DNA of 64,000 nt from Actinoplanes sandaracinus (lineage in GTDB: Bacteria; Actinomycetota; Actinomycetes; Mycobacteriales; Micromonosporaceae): the NCBI RefSeq assembly GCF_030009775.1, contig NZ_JASCTH010000016.1, forward strand, positions 62,001 to 126,000. Reading direction: 5' to 3'. Below the pieces are notes generated by a model. That model was not told the origin of the DNA. It was given only the letters and a program-made list of their open reading frames with translations, and ran no database searches. Positions within the stretch are counted from its first letter, which is position 1. Every line of letters starts with the position of its first letter. Positions 1-8,776 of the stretch are shown piece after piece. The translations under genes were made by a program, and so were the position numbers.

Positions 1-28
1 CTCGGCCGGGCTCGGCGTCCGGTCGGGG

Positions 29-259
29 CTACTCGTTGAACCAGCCGGTGGCCTGGATCGTGCCGTTCTTGTTGCCGTCCCACCAGTAGACCATCCGGCA
101 GTTGTGCCAGTTACCGATGTTGAAGCCCTGCTTGTCGCAGCCGTCGTCGCCACCGTCCTTGATGGTCATGACCGTCGAGATGTCACCATCGACACCAGGC
201 ACGAACCCATCACATCCACCGCCGGATATGGCGTCCGCCGCACTGGGCCCCCGGCTCAA
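29..259 (-). CDS. small hypothetical protein, 76 aa
   Basis: Not recognised. The TTG start overlaps the TGA of the Spo0M-like gene upstream (TTGA, 256-259), which suggests translational coupling. The product has three cysteines (residues 16, 41 and 54), an Asp/Gly-rich middle and an aromatic C-terminal stretch (WHNC, YWWDGN). The composition is unlike the Arg/Pro-rich shadows common here. No signal peptide or membrane segment is evident. It may be a small partner of the upstream protein or the remnant of a larger gene. Coding status is moderately supported only. Confidence 0.4.
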   Translation of the reverse strand: MSRGPSAADAISGGGCDGFVPGVDGDISTVMTIKDGGDDGCDKQGFNIGNWHNCRMVYWWDGNKNGTIQATGWFNE

Positions 260-1056
260 CCTTCGTCGCGGAAGCCGCCGCGGCCCTGCCGCTGCTCGAC
301 GGTCCGCTGAACCCAGGCGTCGACCTGGCGCGTCCAGTCGGTCGTGTCAGCACAGGCGTGGCCGACGGTGAACCGGCCGAAACCGCCGGGGCCGCCGGAG
401 AGCACGCCGCCGCGCTTGTCGAATTCCAGGATCACCTCGACAGCGTGCGGGGTGGTCACGAAGGTCAGCTCCACCTCGCCGACGGCGTGCGCGTACCGCG
501 GGGCGGCGGAGTAGGCGATCTCCTGATGGAACGGCAGACTTCGCGGCACCCCGGCGATCCGCCCGCGCTCCAGGTCGGCACCCTTGAACCCGAACTCCAA
601 CTCGGCGAACGCGTCGAGGATGCGCAACTGCACCGGCAACGGGTTGACCAGAATCGGATCCAGGTCGCCCTTGTCCACGGCGCGAGCGATGGACACCTCC
701 GTGCGCACGCCCATCACCAGTCCGTGCAGGGGCCGGCCGTACACGGCGGTGATCGGAGCCTGCCACGGCAGTTCCAGCTCGAACGGAACCGACAGCTGCC
801 GGCCGGCAGGCAGACGCAGCGGGCCACTGACGGCCGTGCGATGAAACTCGCCGGCGGCCGCCCCCTCGCCGCCCTCGGTCTCCATGCCGGCGACCAGCCC
901 CAGGATGATGTGCTCGATCTCGACGTCCTGGCCGCCACCGGTCAGTTCCACCTGCCCGGCCACCAGACCACCGGGATAGGTGTGCGGGCTCAGCAGAACC
1001 GTGTCGACGCTGGGACCGCCGACACCGAGAGCGCCGAGCATCCTTCTGAAGACCAC
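256..1056 (-). CDS. Spo0M-like sporulation-control protein (arrestin fold)
   Basis: A 266-aa protein that matches the SpoOM family from end to end. The N-terminus (VFRRMLGALG, then a stretch with VDTVLLSPHTYPGG) and the repeated beta-strand pattern with a GxxxxGxVELTGG motif are typical. Spo0M proteins are cytoplasmic, arrestin-like and linked to sporulation or morphology control in Bacillus and actinomycetes; the exact role is unsettled. The GTG start follows a GGAGG-type ribosome site (revcomp of about 1065-1072). The C-terminal tail of about 40 residues is Arg/Gly-rich. It overlaps the small downstream gene by 4 bp. Confidence 0.88.
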   Translation of the reverse strand: MVFRRMLGALGVGGPSVDTVLLSPHTYPGGLVAGQVELTGGGQDVEIEHIILGLVAGMETEGGEGAAAGEFHRTAVSGPLRLPAGRQLSVPFELELPWQAPITAVYGRPLHGLVMGVRTEVSIARAVDKGDLDPILVNPLPVQLRILDAFAELEFGFKGADLERGRIAGVPRSLPFHQEIAYSAAPRYAHAVGEVELTFVTTPHAVEVILEFDKRGGVLSGGPGGFGRFTVGHACADTTDWTRQVDAWVQRTVEQRQGRGGFRDEG

Positions 1057-1219
1057 GTCTCTTCTCCTCCCTGAGAGCAGGGCGGAAGAGTGTCTGCCCG
1101 GCCGGCGCCTGATACCCCAGCCGGGCCGACAGCTAACAGACGTGGAGAACGCCCGGCACGGCTCGCGATGCGCACCGGGCGCGAAATCACTCGGCGGTCC
1201 GACCGAGTCGTTGAGCCGA

Positions 1220-1633
1220 TCAGAAAGGAGGCGCGTCCTCGCCCATCAACGCCAGGATGACGCCGCCTTTTCCGCTCTTGATGTTCTGGACCACGACCTT
1301 GCCGGTGCTGCCGTTGGGCAGCTCCAACGTGAAGGACTTCCCGGTGGCGTTCTTGCTCACGCTGCCGGAGCCGTTCGCGGGCCGGAAGTCGCCGGCCCAG
1401 GGCGGCGGTCCGCCGTTGCGGCCGGGCTCGGCGAAGAGCGCGACCGTGCCAGGGGTCCTGGTGCCGTCGGAGGAGAGGAGTGTCGAGGCGCTGCGGTAGG
1501 TAGCCATATGCAGCAAGGATATCTCGACCTGCGCCCGCTCGCGGGCCGGAAGCCGCGCCAAGACCCGAAACGGTAGCCGCGTCATCCTCACCGGCGACGC
1601 CTCGCCGACCGCCCCACGGCTCTCCACGGCCAT
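1220..1633 (-). CDS. hypothetical protein, 137 aa
   Basis: Not recognised. The ATG at 1633 has GGAG five bases upstream, so this start is preferred over the internal ATG at 1507. The N-terminal 45 residues are basic. The C-terminal half (SKNATGKSFTLELPNGSTGK, then VVVQNIKSGKGGVILALMG) looks like a small beta-rich domain. No signal peptide or helix is seen. It stands alone between the leftward Spo0M-like gene and the divergent rightward propeller gene. Function unknown. Confidence 0.6.
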   Translation of the reverse strand: MAVESRGAVGEASPVRMTRLPFRVLARLPARERAQVEISLLHMATYRSASTLLSSDGTRTPGTVALFAEPGRNGGPPPWAGDFRPANGSGSVSKNATGKSFTLELPNGSTGKVVVQNIKSGKGGVILALMGEDAPPF

Positions 1634-1754
1634 GGGATCTCCATATCAGCCAAGCCCGGCGCTTTCATAACGCCGCCCCTATCTGCCGTGCGATATGGCG
1701 AATTGATTCGACCGCGAATGCGTTCTCGGATGGCGCTCAGCCGTCGCAAAAACA

Positions 1755-1783
1755 TTGACCTCTGTCAAATTAATGCCTAGCGT
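1755..1783 (+). promoter_or_regulatory. candidate -35/-10 promoter with overlapping inverted repeat
   Basis: TTGACC (1755-1760) and TAGCGT (1778-1783) are separated by 17 bases, a close match to the vegetative actinobacterial consensus. The -35 box forms the left half of a TTGAC-CTCT-GTCAA inverted repeat (1755-1768), so a repressor could block it. It would serve the secreted propeller gene starting near 1852. This is pattern-based; no transcription start is known. Confidence 0.45.
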
Positions 1784-1851
1784 TCAGGCACGCTCCCGGC
1801 GCGTGCCACACCCTGCCCGCGCCGACTCCTCCGCGCGAAAGGGCGTTGACC

Positions 1852-3159
1852 ATGCTCCGAGGAGTACGTCGCACGATGCTCGCCGCCACCGCACTTCTGC
1901 TGCTACTCGCCGTCGCGGGCCCGCCGGCCACCGCGCACGACCCGGACACTCCGGAGGGCAAGGCCGAGCAGGCGGAGATGGTCCGCATCTACGAGCCCAC
2001 CTGGCGCAGTGGTGAGAGCCTGGCTGGCGCGCCGGTGACCTGCGTCAACGGCATGGCCGACAGGTACCCGTGCAAGAACGTCGACCTGCTCAGCTTCCTG
2101 CCCCAGTCCGCGCTGGGCGGCGGCGGCTCGTCGAGCATGTGGTACTGGACCGACACCCGCGACAGCAACGAGTACATCCTGTACTGCCGTTCCAACGGTG
2201 TCTCCTTCGTCAACGTCACCGACCCGGCCAACCCGAGATACCTCGGGAACCTGCCGGCCGCGAATGGCGTCAGCTCATCCTGGTGCGACGTCCGCACGTA
2301 CCGCAATTACGCCTACATCGGCAAGGACTCGGTCTCGCACGGCATTCAGGTCTTCGACCTCAACAAATTGCGCGGCGTGACCAACACCCAGACGTTCACC
2401 GCGGACGCCCGCTTCACCGGACTGACAAACAGCCACACCCTGTGGATCAACCAGACCACCGGTTTCCTGTACGTCTCCGGCGCGAACACCTGCCGCAAGG
2501 GCCTGACCATCTACGACATCAAGACTCCGCTCACCCTGAGGCTGGCGGCGTGCTACGACCGCGAGGTCTATTCGCACGAGTCCGTCGTGGTGAACTACGC
2601 CGGACCGGACACCCGGTTCACCGGGCGGGAGATCGCGTTCAACTACACCGGCCAGGGCAGGCGGTTCCAGATCCTCGACGTCACCGACAAGGCGAACATC
2701 AAGGTCCTGTCCAGCGTCACCCACCCGGGCGCCAGCTTCATCCACCAGGGCTTCGCCACCAGCGACTACAAGCACATGATCGTCAACGACGAGACGATCA
2801 GCACCCGTGGCGGCAGTCCGGACTTCGTCTACAACATCGAACGGCTCGACGCGGCCCGATTCGTCGGCAAGGACGTCGCCACGCGCGGCGAGTTCGTCAA
2901 CCACAACGGCTACACCGTCGGCAACCGGCACTTCCAGGCGTCCTACCGCGGTGGCCTGCGGATCCTCGACACCACCTCCGCCGCTTCGGCCCGGCTGCCC
3001 GAGGTCGGCTACTTCGACGTCGACCCGGCCTCCAACGCCAGCGGCTACAGCGGCAGCTGGATGGCCCTGCCGTACCTGAAGAACGGGGTGGTCGCCGTTC
3101 AGAGCATCGGCGTCGGCCTGTTCCTCGTGCGGCCCACCGGCACGGCGGCCGTAAGCTGA
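1852..3159 (+). CDS. secreted choice-of-anchor-B / LVIVD-repeat beta-propeller protein
   Basis: About 435 aa with a clear Sec signal peptide (basic start, Leu/Ala/Val core, AHA-like cleavage near residue 28). The rest is LVIVD-type propeller sequence: GVSFVNVTDPANPRYLG, GIQVFDLNKLR, FQILDVTDKANIKVL and GLRILDTTSAA are successive blades. This matches the choice-of-anchor-B family of extracellular proteins. No LPXTG, PEP-CTERM or other anchor is seen; it ends in a plain TGTAAVS tail. An in-frame TTG at 1846 is an alternative start; ATG 1852 sits 9-10 bases after AAAGGG. Ligand and role unknown. The next gene follows closely and may be co-expressed. Confidence 0.85.
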   Translation: MLRGVRRTMLAATALLLLLAVAGPPATAHDPDTPEGKAEQAEMVRIYEPTWRSGESLAGAPVTCVNGMADRYPCKNVDLLSFLPQSALGGGGSSSMWYWTDTRDSNEYILYCRSNGVSFVNVTDPANPRYLGNLPAANGVSSSWCDVRTYRNYAYIGKDSVSHGIQVFDLNKLRGVTNTQTFTADARFTGLTNSHTLWINQTTGFLYVSGANTCRKGLTIYDIKTPLTLRLAACYDREVYSHESVVVNYAGPDTRFTGREIAFNYTGQGRRFQILDVTDKANIKVLSSVTHPGASFIHQGFATSDYKHMIVNDETISTRGGSPDFVYNIERLDAARFVGKDVATRGEFVNHNGYTVGNRHFQASYRGGLRILDTTSAASARLPEVGYFDVDPASNASGYSGSWMALPYLKNGVVAVQSIGVGLFLVRPTGTAAVS

Positions 3160-3209
3160 CCAGCCAGCCCTCCGGCACCGAGCGTCACCGCCGCCGCCTG
3201 ACGGCGGCG

Positions 3210-4031
3210 GTGACGCTCGCGGGATTCGTCGGGGCCGCCTATCTGTTCGCCGACAGCCGCGGCCCGGCGGCAGCCCCGGCGGTGGCCCCGGCCCCCTCGC
3301 CGGTCACCTACCACAGCGACGGACTCTCCGACACCTACGACGGCTTCCGTGCGGAGCCGCTGGCCCTGCCCACCGGCCGCGGCCCGGGCACCGTGTCGCT
3401 GCGCGTCACCGGCCCCGCCGGGACGGCCACCGACTTCCAGCACGTCCACACCAAACCCGTGCACATGTACGTGCTGCGCGACGACCTCTCCGGTTACCAG
3501 CACCTGCACCCCGACGTCGTGGACGGCGCGTGGACCACGCCGGTGACCATCGCCGACGGCGGCGCCTACCGGGTGTACATCGAGTTCGTCCCGCACGGCC
3601 GTCCCCCGGGCGCCGAACCCACCGTCCTCGGGGTGCCGTTCGTCATCTCCGGTGACACCACCATGGTCCCGGTTCCCGCTCCACAGGCGCAGGACAGCTC
3701 CGGCCCGTACACCGTGCGCCGCCTCGACGGCGCCACCGACCTGGCCTCCGGCACCCAGACGGCGCTGCGGTTCCAGGTGACGCGCGACGGCCGGCCCGCC
3801 GTGCTCGAACCGTACCTCGGCGCGTACGCCCACCTGTCCAACTTCGAGGTGCGCACCCAGGGCCTCAAACACCTGCACCCGATACCGGCCGACGCCGCCG
3901 GCGGCGCGCCGGCCGACGGCGTCCTCTCCTTCCACGCCGCCTTCGCCGAACGCGGCGACAAGCGCATGTTCCTGCAGTTCCGCGCCGACGGCGCCGTTCA
4001 CCAGGTGGCCTTCACCGTCTTCACGACCTGA
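3210..4031 (+). CDS. secreted His-rich protein, possible metal-binding
   Basis: About 273 aa with one N-terminal hydrophobic segment followed by an Ala/Pro linker. The mature part has two related halves rich in paired histidines (FQHVHTKPVHMYV, YQHLHPD, LKHLHPIP), a pattern that suggests metal binding but is not proof. The start is uncertain: the only standard in-frame start is GTG at 3210, which lacks a ribosome site and cuts off a basic RHRRR stretch that would make a good signal n-region; a CTG at 3156 overlapping the upstream stop codon would include it. It directly follows the propeller gene, so the two probably form an operon. No exact family is recognised. Confidence 0.75.
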   Translation: MTLAGFVGAAYLFADSRGPAAAPAVAPAPSPVTYHSDGLSDTYDGFRAEPLALPTGRGPGTVSLRVTGPAGTATDFQHVHTKPVHMYVLRDDLSGYQHLHPDVVDGAWTTPVTIADGGAYRVYIEFVPHGRPPGAEPTVLGVPFVISGDTTMVPVPAPQAQDSSGPYTVRRLDGATDLASGTQTALRFQVTRDGRPAVLEPYLGAYAHLSNFEVRTQGLKHLHPIPADAAGGAPADGVLSFHAAFAERGDKRMFLQFRADGAVHQVAFTVFTT

Positions 4032-4068
4032 CCGGCGCCGAGATCGAGCAATACCGGGCCCCACGCGA

Positions 4069-4103
4069 CCCCGGCGGCCGCTCGTTCCCGTCGGCCGCCG
4101 GGG
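4069..4103. terminator. bidirectional hairpin terminator
   Basis: A perfect 12-bp stem (CCCCGGCGGCCG, 4069-4080, with its complement at 4092-4103) and an 11-base loop lie between two convergent genes. There is no T tract, which is common in actinomycetes. Confidence 0.55.
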
Positions 4104-4109
4104 CCGGTC

Positions 4110-4856
4110 TCAGAGGTCGGCGCACGTCTGCTCGCCGGGCAGCAGCGGCCGGGCCACCAGCACCACCCGGTGGCCGTCCGCCTCCCAGCGGGTGTCCGGG
4201 CCCGCGTCACGGAGCGCGGTCAGCAGCGGTTCGGCCTCGCCTCGTTCCACCACCTGGCACGGCTTCGACGGCGCACCCGCGAGCTGGGACAGCGGCGCCG
4301 CGAGCGGCCAGGGCCGAACATCGCCCCGCGCGTCCGATCCGGCGGTGACCAGCACCGCGTAGCGCTCCGGCAGGTACTCACCGGCGTCGGAGCCGCTGCC
4401 GAGCGCGGCGTCGGCGAACGCCACGACCCCACCCCGGCCGGAGTCCTCGTCGTCCGACGGCCCCACCACGGTGGTCTCGCGGATGCCCGTCTCGTCGGCG
4501 ATGCGCACGGTGAGCACCTCCCCGTCGATGATGTCGCGGTCGTGGGTCCGCCCGGTGAACAGGCCGGCCCGGTCCGCGAGCCGGTACAACTCGGTGATCC
4601 GCCCCGCCGGGATGGTCCGCCGCACTCCGCTGAGCAACCCGCCGCGTGTCTCGCCACGCAGCACCGCGGTGCCGTCGCCGAAGAGCGTGAGGTTCGGCAG
4701 CGTCCACCGCTCGACCGCCGCCGCCAGGCCGCCGCCCCGGTCCACCTCGACGATCGCGGCGGCCGGGTCCGCCGGTGGACGAGGCGGTTCGCCAGACCCA
4801 CAGGCGCAGACCAACAGCAGCATCGGTACGGCGTACAGCGGCGGTCGAAGGCTCAT
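4110..4856 (-). CDS. putative lipoprotein, 248 aa
   Basis: The N-terminus has a hydrophobic core ending in a lipobox-like LVCAC, with Cys19 as the likely lipidated residue, then a Gly/Pro-rich linker. The mature domain is soluble, with alternating strand and helix predictions and many acidic residues (DRDIIDGEVLTVRIAD, GPSDDEDSGRGG). It ends with a cysteine pair region (KPCQVV and QTCADL) that could form a disulfide. No named family is recognised. The ATG at 4856 is the natural signal-peptide start; the longer open frame to 5372 is non-coding in character. Confidence 0.75.
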   Translation of the reverse strand: MSLRPPLYAVPMLLLVCACGSGEPPRPPADPAAAIVEVDRGGGLAAAVERWTLPNLTLFGDGTAVLRGETRGGLLSGVRRTIPAGRITELYRLADRAGLFTGRTHDRDIIDGEVLTVRIADETGIRETTVVGPSDDEDSGRGGVVAFADAALGSGSDAGEYLPERYAVLVTAGSDARGDVRPWPLAAPLSQLAGAPSKPCQVVERGEAEPLLTALRDAGPDTRWEADGHRVVLVARPLLPGEQTCADL

Positions 4857-5390
4857 CGCTATCGGACGCTCCCGGCGGCGAGGCGGTTCCGGTGGGCCCG
4901 TGGGCCCACCGGGACCCACCCAACAGGACCCCGGCACCGGGTACATTCCGCACCGGCCTTGTTGATCACGATCACGCCGACGCAGCCGTCCGCCGGCGCC
5001 GCGTAGGCCAACTGCCGACAGACGGGCGGAACCGCCTAAGACTTGGCCTCCACCTGCGCAAACTCGGCTTGACAGCCGCCCGCGCATCGACGAACCTCGA
5101 TAATCTACGCGTTGACACGTTTCCTGGGAAGGATTCCGCCGAGGTGATCTCATCGGAACCGCCACGCCCGGTCGCGGCGGATCATCAACAACAATGAGCA
5201 GCAGGAATGCCGCCCAGCAGGGTGGAAGAATGCGCCAGGAACGTCGCCCCAGAAACGGATGCGCTCCCGAGCCGCCAGCCGCCGAGCGCCGGGGAGACGG
5301 CCGGAGAGAATGAGCAAGAACGCGACGGCGAGGCGACCGTACGTCAGCCAGTTCAGCCCCGGCGACCCGCATTAGCGGGGAATCCGGGCC
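4857..5390. other. 534-bp intergenic region between divergent genes
   Basis: It holds an 11-bp-arm inverted repeat (4889-4899 with 4902-4912) just upstream of the lipoprotein start, and two TTGACA hexamers (5069-5074 and 5112-5117) without well-placed -10 boxes. No convincing ORF or RNA gene was seen. Confidence 0.5.
4889..4912. promoter_or_regulatory. near-perfect inverted repeat upstream of lipoprotein gene
   Basis: Arms 4889-4899 and 4902-4912 (core GGTGGGCCC-GT-GGGCCCACC) pair over 11 bp with a 2-base centre. The site is 33 bp upstream of the leftward start at 4856. An operator is more likely than a terminator, because a 2-base loop is too tight for RNA. Confidence 0.4.
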
Positions 5391-6248
5391 GTGCTACAGG
5401 ACACCTCGCTCCACGCCCTCACCAGCGACGATGTACAATTCGGCATGGGAATCAACCATGATGCCGTCGAATCGCTTAAGGCCGACCCCACAGTCGCCGC
5501 CATCCACCGGTCGCTCGGCTTCTATTACGGAAACGCCGCTCAAGACGCGACGATGGACGCTTTCTACGCCCCGTTCGTCCGGCCGGGTGATCTCGTTTTC
5601 GACATCGGCTCCCACGTCGGTGACCGCATCGGCAGTTTCCGCCGGCTCGGTGCCCGAGTCGTGGCGGTGGAGCCGCAGCCTCTGTGCATTCGAGCCATCA
5701 AAGAGATCTACGCCGGCGACGAGGACGTGATTCTCGTGGAAGCGGTGTGCGGAGCGTCCGAGGGGACCGCGCAGTTCTACGTCAATTCGGAGAACCCGAC
5801 CGTGTCCACCGCGTCGACCGAGTTCGTCAAGGCCGCCGACGGCGCGCAGGGCTGGCAGGACCAGGTCTGGGACGAGCAGATCGAAGTGCCCTCCCTGACT
5901 CTCGACGACCTCGTCAAGTCGTACGGCATCCCCGCTTTCACCAAGATCGACGTCGAGGGTTTCGAGTCTTCGGTGCTGGCCGGTCTGAGCCAGATCGTGC
6001 CGGCGTTGTCGTTCGAGTTCACGACGATCGAGCGCTCGGTGGCGCTGCGGTGCCTCGACCAGGTGGCGGCTCTGGGTTTCACGGCCTTCAACCTGTCCAT
6101 GGGCGAGTCGATGAGGATGGAATTCGGCGAGTGGAGGTCGCGCGACGAGATGGCCGCCCATATCCGCGCGCTTCCGCATGAGGCCAACGCCGGCGACGTC
6201 TACTGCCTGCCGTCCCCGGCGCCGTGGCCCGGGCCGGCCGCCGCCTAG
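5391..6248 (+). CDS. FkbM-family SAM-dependent methyltransferase
   Basis: A 285-aa protein with the FkbM methyltransferase signature: SAM motif I at DLVFDIGSHVGD, the acidic strand-2 end (VVAVEPQ) and the family motif FTKIDVEGFE. FkbM enzymes O-methylate sugars or natural products; the substrate here is not indicated. The GTG at 5391 has GGGGA nine bases upstream; an in-frame ATG at 5445 (MGINHDAVE) is a shorter alternative with a poorer ribosome site. It stands alone, with a hairpin downstream. The N-terminal 50 residues are less GC-rich than the neighbours. Confidence 0.85.
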   Translation: MLQDTSLHALTSDDVQFGMGINHDAVESLKADPTVAAIHRSLGFYYGNAAQDATMDAFYAPFVRPGDLVFDIGSHVGDRIGSFRRLGARVVAVEPQPLCIRAIKEIYAGDEDVILVEAVCGASEGTAQFYVNSENPTVSTASTEFVKAADGAQGWQDQVWDEQIEVPSLTLDDLVKSYGIPAFTKIDVEGFESSVLAGLSQIVPALSFEFTTIERSVALRCLDQVAALGFTAFNLSMGESMRMEFGEWRSRDEMAAHIRALPHEANAGDVYCLPSPAPWPGPAAA

Positions 6249-6619
6249 CCCGGCCGGCACGGGAGGCGGGTGGAGGCCCGTCTCCCGCGGCCCCCACGAC
6301 CAGGACCGCCGCTCGCGCCGCGACGCCCGCGGCCGGCGGGTGAGCGCGCCAGGATGCTCCGCGCTGTGCGGAAAACGTCACTGTTTCTCCCGAACCCACG
6401 CACCGCCCGTGACGGGCTCTCCTGCACCCCAACACGTCCGTCAGCGCGGGACGGTTCAAACGGCGGTTCGTTCTGGCCGGACGGCGGTGAACGAAGAGGC
6501 CGAGTGATCCGTACGTAGAGGTGCGGCCGTACGAGTGTCGCCGGCATTGCCCACCTAGTCGGAAGACGGCCGCCACGTCGCCACGAGCGTCCCCGACCGG
6601 AGCCTGAAGGATCATCGGT
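6249..6619. other. 371-bp intergenic region
   Basis: Apart from the hairpin at 6261-6286, nothing definite is visible. Short open frames on both strands here are Arg/Pro/Ala-rich and look non-coding. Confidence 0.4.
6261..6286 (+). terminator. hairpin after FkbM gene
   Basis: Arms 6261-6270 and 6277-6286 form a 10-bp stem with one G-T pair and a 6-base loop, 13 bp past the stop codon. Confidence 0.4.
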
Positions 6620-8317
6620 TTGTCGCTCATCACGCGCCTTCACCGTTCGCCCGCGCCGGAACCGACGTCTGCCGCCGATCGGGACCGGTCCGCGAGGCGG
6701 AGGCTCCCGATCCGGACCGGGCTCGCGGGCCTGCTGGTCTTCGCCGTGCTGGCCGTGCCGGACAATCCGGACGCGTTCGCCTCGCTCCGCCAGGCGCTCA
6801 TCTCGCTGCTGCGCCTGCCGCTGGAGGGCATCCTCGGCGCCGCGGTGCTTCTGGCCACGCCGGCCCGGGCCCGCCGGACGGTCGCGATCGCGCTCGGTGC
6901 GGCTCTCGGTGTCCTCGGCATCCTCAAGGTGATCAACGCGGGCTTCCGTGAGGTCCTCGGCCGCCGGTTCAATCCGGTACTGGACTGGTCGCTCCTCGGC
7001 GACGGCTACAACTATCTGGTCGAGACGTCCAGCCGGGCCGCCGCCATCGGCGCGGTGATCGGCATCGTCGTGGTGAGCGTCGCCGCCGTGGCCGTCATCG
7101 CCGTCGCGGTCCGGCATCTGGCCGGTGTCACGGCACGGCACCACCGGCCGGCGCGGCGAGCCGTGGCCGCGCTGGTGCCGGTCTGGGCTGTTCTGGCCCT
7201 GCTCAGCGGGCACACCGTCGTCGGCGTTCCGCGCTCCTCCGACAACGTCGCCGTCCTGGTCCGCAACACGGTGCTGGGTGTGCCGACGGCACTCGCCGAC
7301 CGTGCGAAGTTCGCGGAACTGGCCCAGGCCGACGCCTTCCGCAACGTCCCGGCCGATCAGCTCCTCGGCGGGCTGCGCGGCCATGACGTGGTGATCGGGG
7401 TGGTGGAGAGCTACGGGCGTACCGCGCTGCAGGACGAGCCGATGGCCTCTATCGTCGGCCCGGCGCTGGCCGACCGGCAACGGCAGCTCACCGAGGCCGG
7501 GTTCTCCGCACGCAGCGCCTTCCTCACGTCGTCGACCTACGGCGGCAGCAGCTGGCTGGCCCACGCGACGTTCCAGTCGGGCGTCTGGATCGACAACCCG
7601 GACCGGTACCGGCAGCTCGTCTCGGGTGACCGGCTCACCCTCACCAAGGCCTTCCAGACCGCCGGCTGGGACACGGTCGGCATCGAGCCCGGCAACACCA
7701 AGGCATGGCCGGAGGCGGAATTCTATGGGTACGACCGGGTCTGGGACGCCCGCAACCTCGGCTACCAGGGCCCCCGCTTCGGCTGGTCCCGGATTCCGGA
7801 CCAGTTCACCCTCGGGGCCTTCCAAAAGCACGCGTTCGCCGGTCGGCAGAAACCGATGATGGCGGAGGTCAGCCTCACCTCCAGCCACACACCGTGGCCA
7901 CCGACCCCTCCGCTCGTCGACTGGAACACCCTCGGCGACGGCACGATCTACGGCCCGATCGCCCAGGCCGGCGAGCAGTCGGAGCGGGCCGGCGCGCCGG
8001 TTCAGGTGCGGTTCGCGGAGTCCGTCGTCTACTCCATCGACAGCCTGCTCTCCTGGGCCCGGACGTACGCCGACGACGACCTCGTCCTCATCGTCTTCGG
8101 CGACCACCAGCCCAACGCGAGGGTGAGCGGGAAGGGCTCCGACCACGACGTGCCCATCTCGATCATCGCCAAGGACCCGTCCGTCTTCGACAAGATCGCC
8201 GACTGGAAGTGGCATGAAGGGCTGAAGCCCGGCGCTGACGCCCCGCTCTGGAAGATGGACGCCTTCCGCGACCGGTTCCTGACCGCCTTCGGCACGCCGG
8301 GCGGCGCGGCGCGGTGA
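6620..8317 (+). CDS. membrane sulfatase/alkaline-phosphatase-superfamily protein
   Basis: 565 aa. The N-terminal 210 residues hold about four or five hydrophobic segments; the rest is an extracytoplasmic alkaline-phosphatase-superfamily domain. Visible features are VVESYGR (Glu263 as likely metal ligand), the block with STYGGSSWLAHATFQSG, SSHTPW, and FGDHQP (Asp495-His496, conserved metal pair). The layout resembles MdoB/LtaS-type transferases and sulfatases that handle envelope polymers. The nucleophile cannot be assigned confidently. The TTG start at 6620 has GAAGGA nine bases upstream. No operon partner is evident. Confidence 0.82.
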   Translation: MSLITRLHRSPAPEPTSAADRDRSARRRLPIRTGLAGLLVFAVLAVPDNPDAFASLRQALISLLRLPLEGILGAAVLLATPARARRTVAIALGAALGVLGILKVINAGFREVLGRRFNPVLDWSLLGDGYNYLVETSSRAAAIGAVIGIVVVSVAAVAVIAVAVRHLAGVTARHHRPARRAVAALVPVWAVLALLSGHTVVGVPRSSDNVAVLVRNTVLGVPTALADRAKFAELAQADAFRNVPADQLLGGLRGHDVVIGVVESYGRTALQDEPMASIVGPALADRQRQLTEAGFSARSAFLTSSTYGGSSWLAHATFQSGVWIDNPDRYRQLVSGDRLTLTKAFQTAGWDTVGIEPGNTKAWPEAEFYGYDRVWDARNLGYQGPRFGWSRIPDQFTLGAFQKHAFAGRQKPMMAEVSLTSSHTPWPPTPPLVDWNTLGDGTIYGPIAQAGEQSERAGAPVQVRFAESVVYSIDSLLSWARTYADDDLVLIVFGDHQPNARVSGKGSDHDVPISIIAKDPSVFDKIADWKWHEGLKPGADAPLWKMDAFRDRFLTAFGTPGGAAR

Positions 8318-8449
8318 CCACTGTCGCGCCCCGCTCCGCCTTGTCCCGCGCGGCTACGATCGGGCACGCTCCATCCCACGCGGGTCGTTCAGGTCGAGCG
8401 TGCCGCGGGGTGGGGCTTTCCCTCTGACCGCGACCCTCGGGAGTTTCCT

Positions 8450-8731
8450 GTGGCCTACCCGCCGCCGTCCGCGGTCAAGCCCTCCGCCGCCTCCGTCGGC
8501 GCCTCCTGGGCGGCGCTGGCCCTCGGGATCGTGGCGTTCGTCGTGGGCCTCTGGAACGCCACGATGACGCTCAGCGAGAAGGGCTTCTACGGTCTCGCCT
8601 TCGCGTTGGCGCTGTTCGCGGCGGTCGCCGTGCAGAAGAACGTGCGCGACGCCCTGCAGCACGGGGAGCCGTCGCAGGCGGCGTCCTACCAGTCCGACAC
8701 GACGACGGGCGGCCCCGGCGGCCTGGACTGA
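8450..8731 (+). CDS. YiaA/YiaB-like two-helix inner membrane protein
   Basis: 93 aa with two transmembrane segments ([16 protein letters not shown] and [15 protein letters not shown]) separated by a short polar turn, matching the YiaAB two-helix domain. The GTG start follows a GGGAG ribosome site. Function of the family is unknown. It lies 45 bp before the ankyrin gene. Confidence 0.75.
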   Translation: MAYPPPSAVKPSAASVGASWAALALGIVAFVVGLWNATMTLSEKGFYGLAFALALFAAVAVQKNVRDALQHGEPSQAASYQSDTTTGGPGGLD

Positions 8732-8776
8732 CCCGGTCCCGCCGGGGAGTCCGGCCCGGTGACGAAGGAGGTTGCG

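Noticed and set aside
2070-3155. Long open frame ahead of the His-rich protein
   Set aside because: It is an Arg/Pro/Gln-rich shadow of the propeller gene; only the part after about 3156 looks like protein.
4857-5372. Upstream extension of the lipoprotein frame
   Set aside because: Low-quality composition; the signal peptide with lipobox starts at 4856.
6245-8215. 656-aa leftward frame
   Set aside because: Antisense of the sulfatase-like gene; Arg/Asp/Gly-rich with no motifs.
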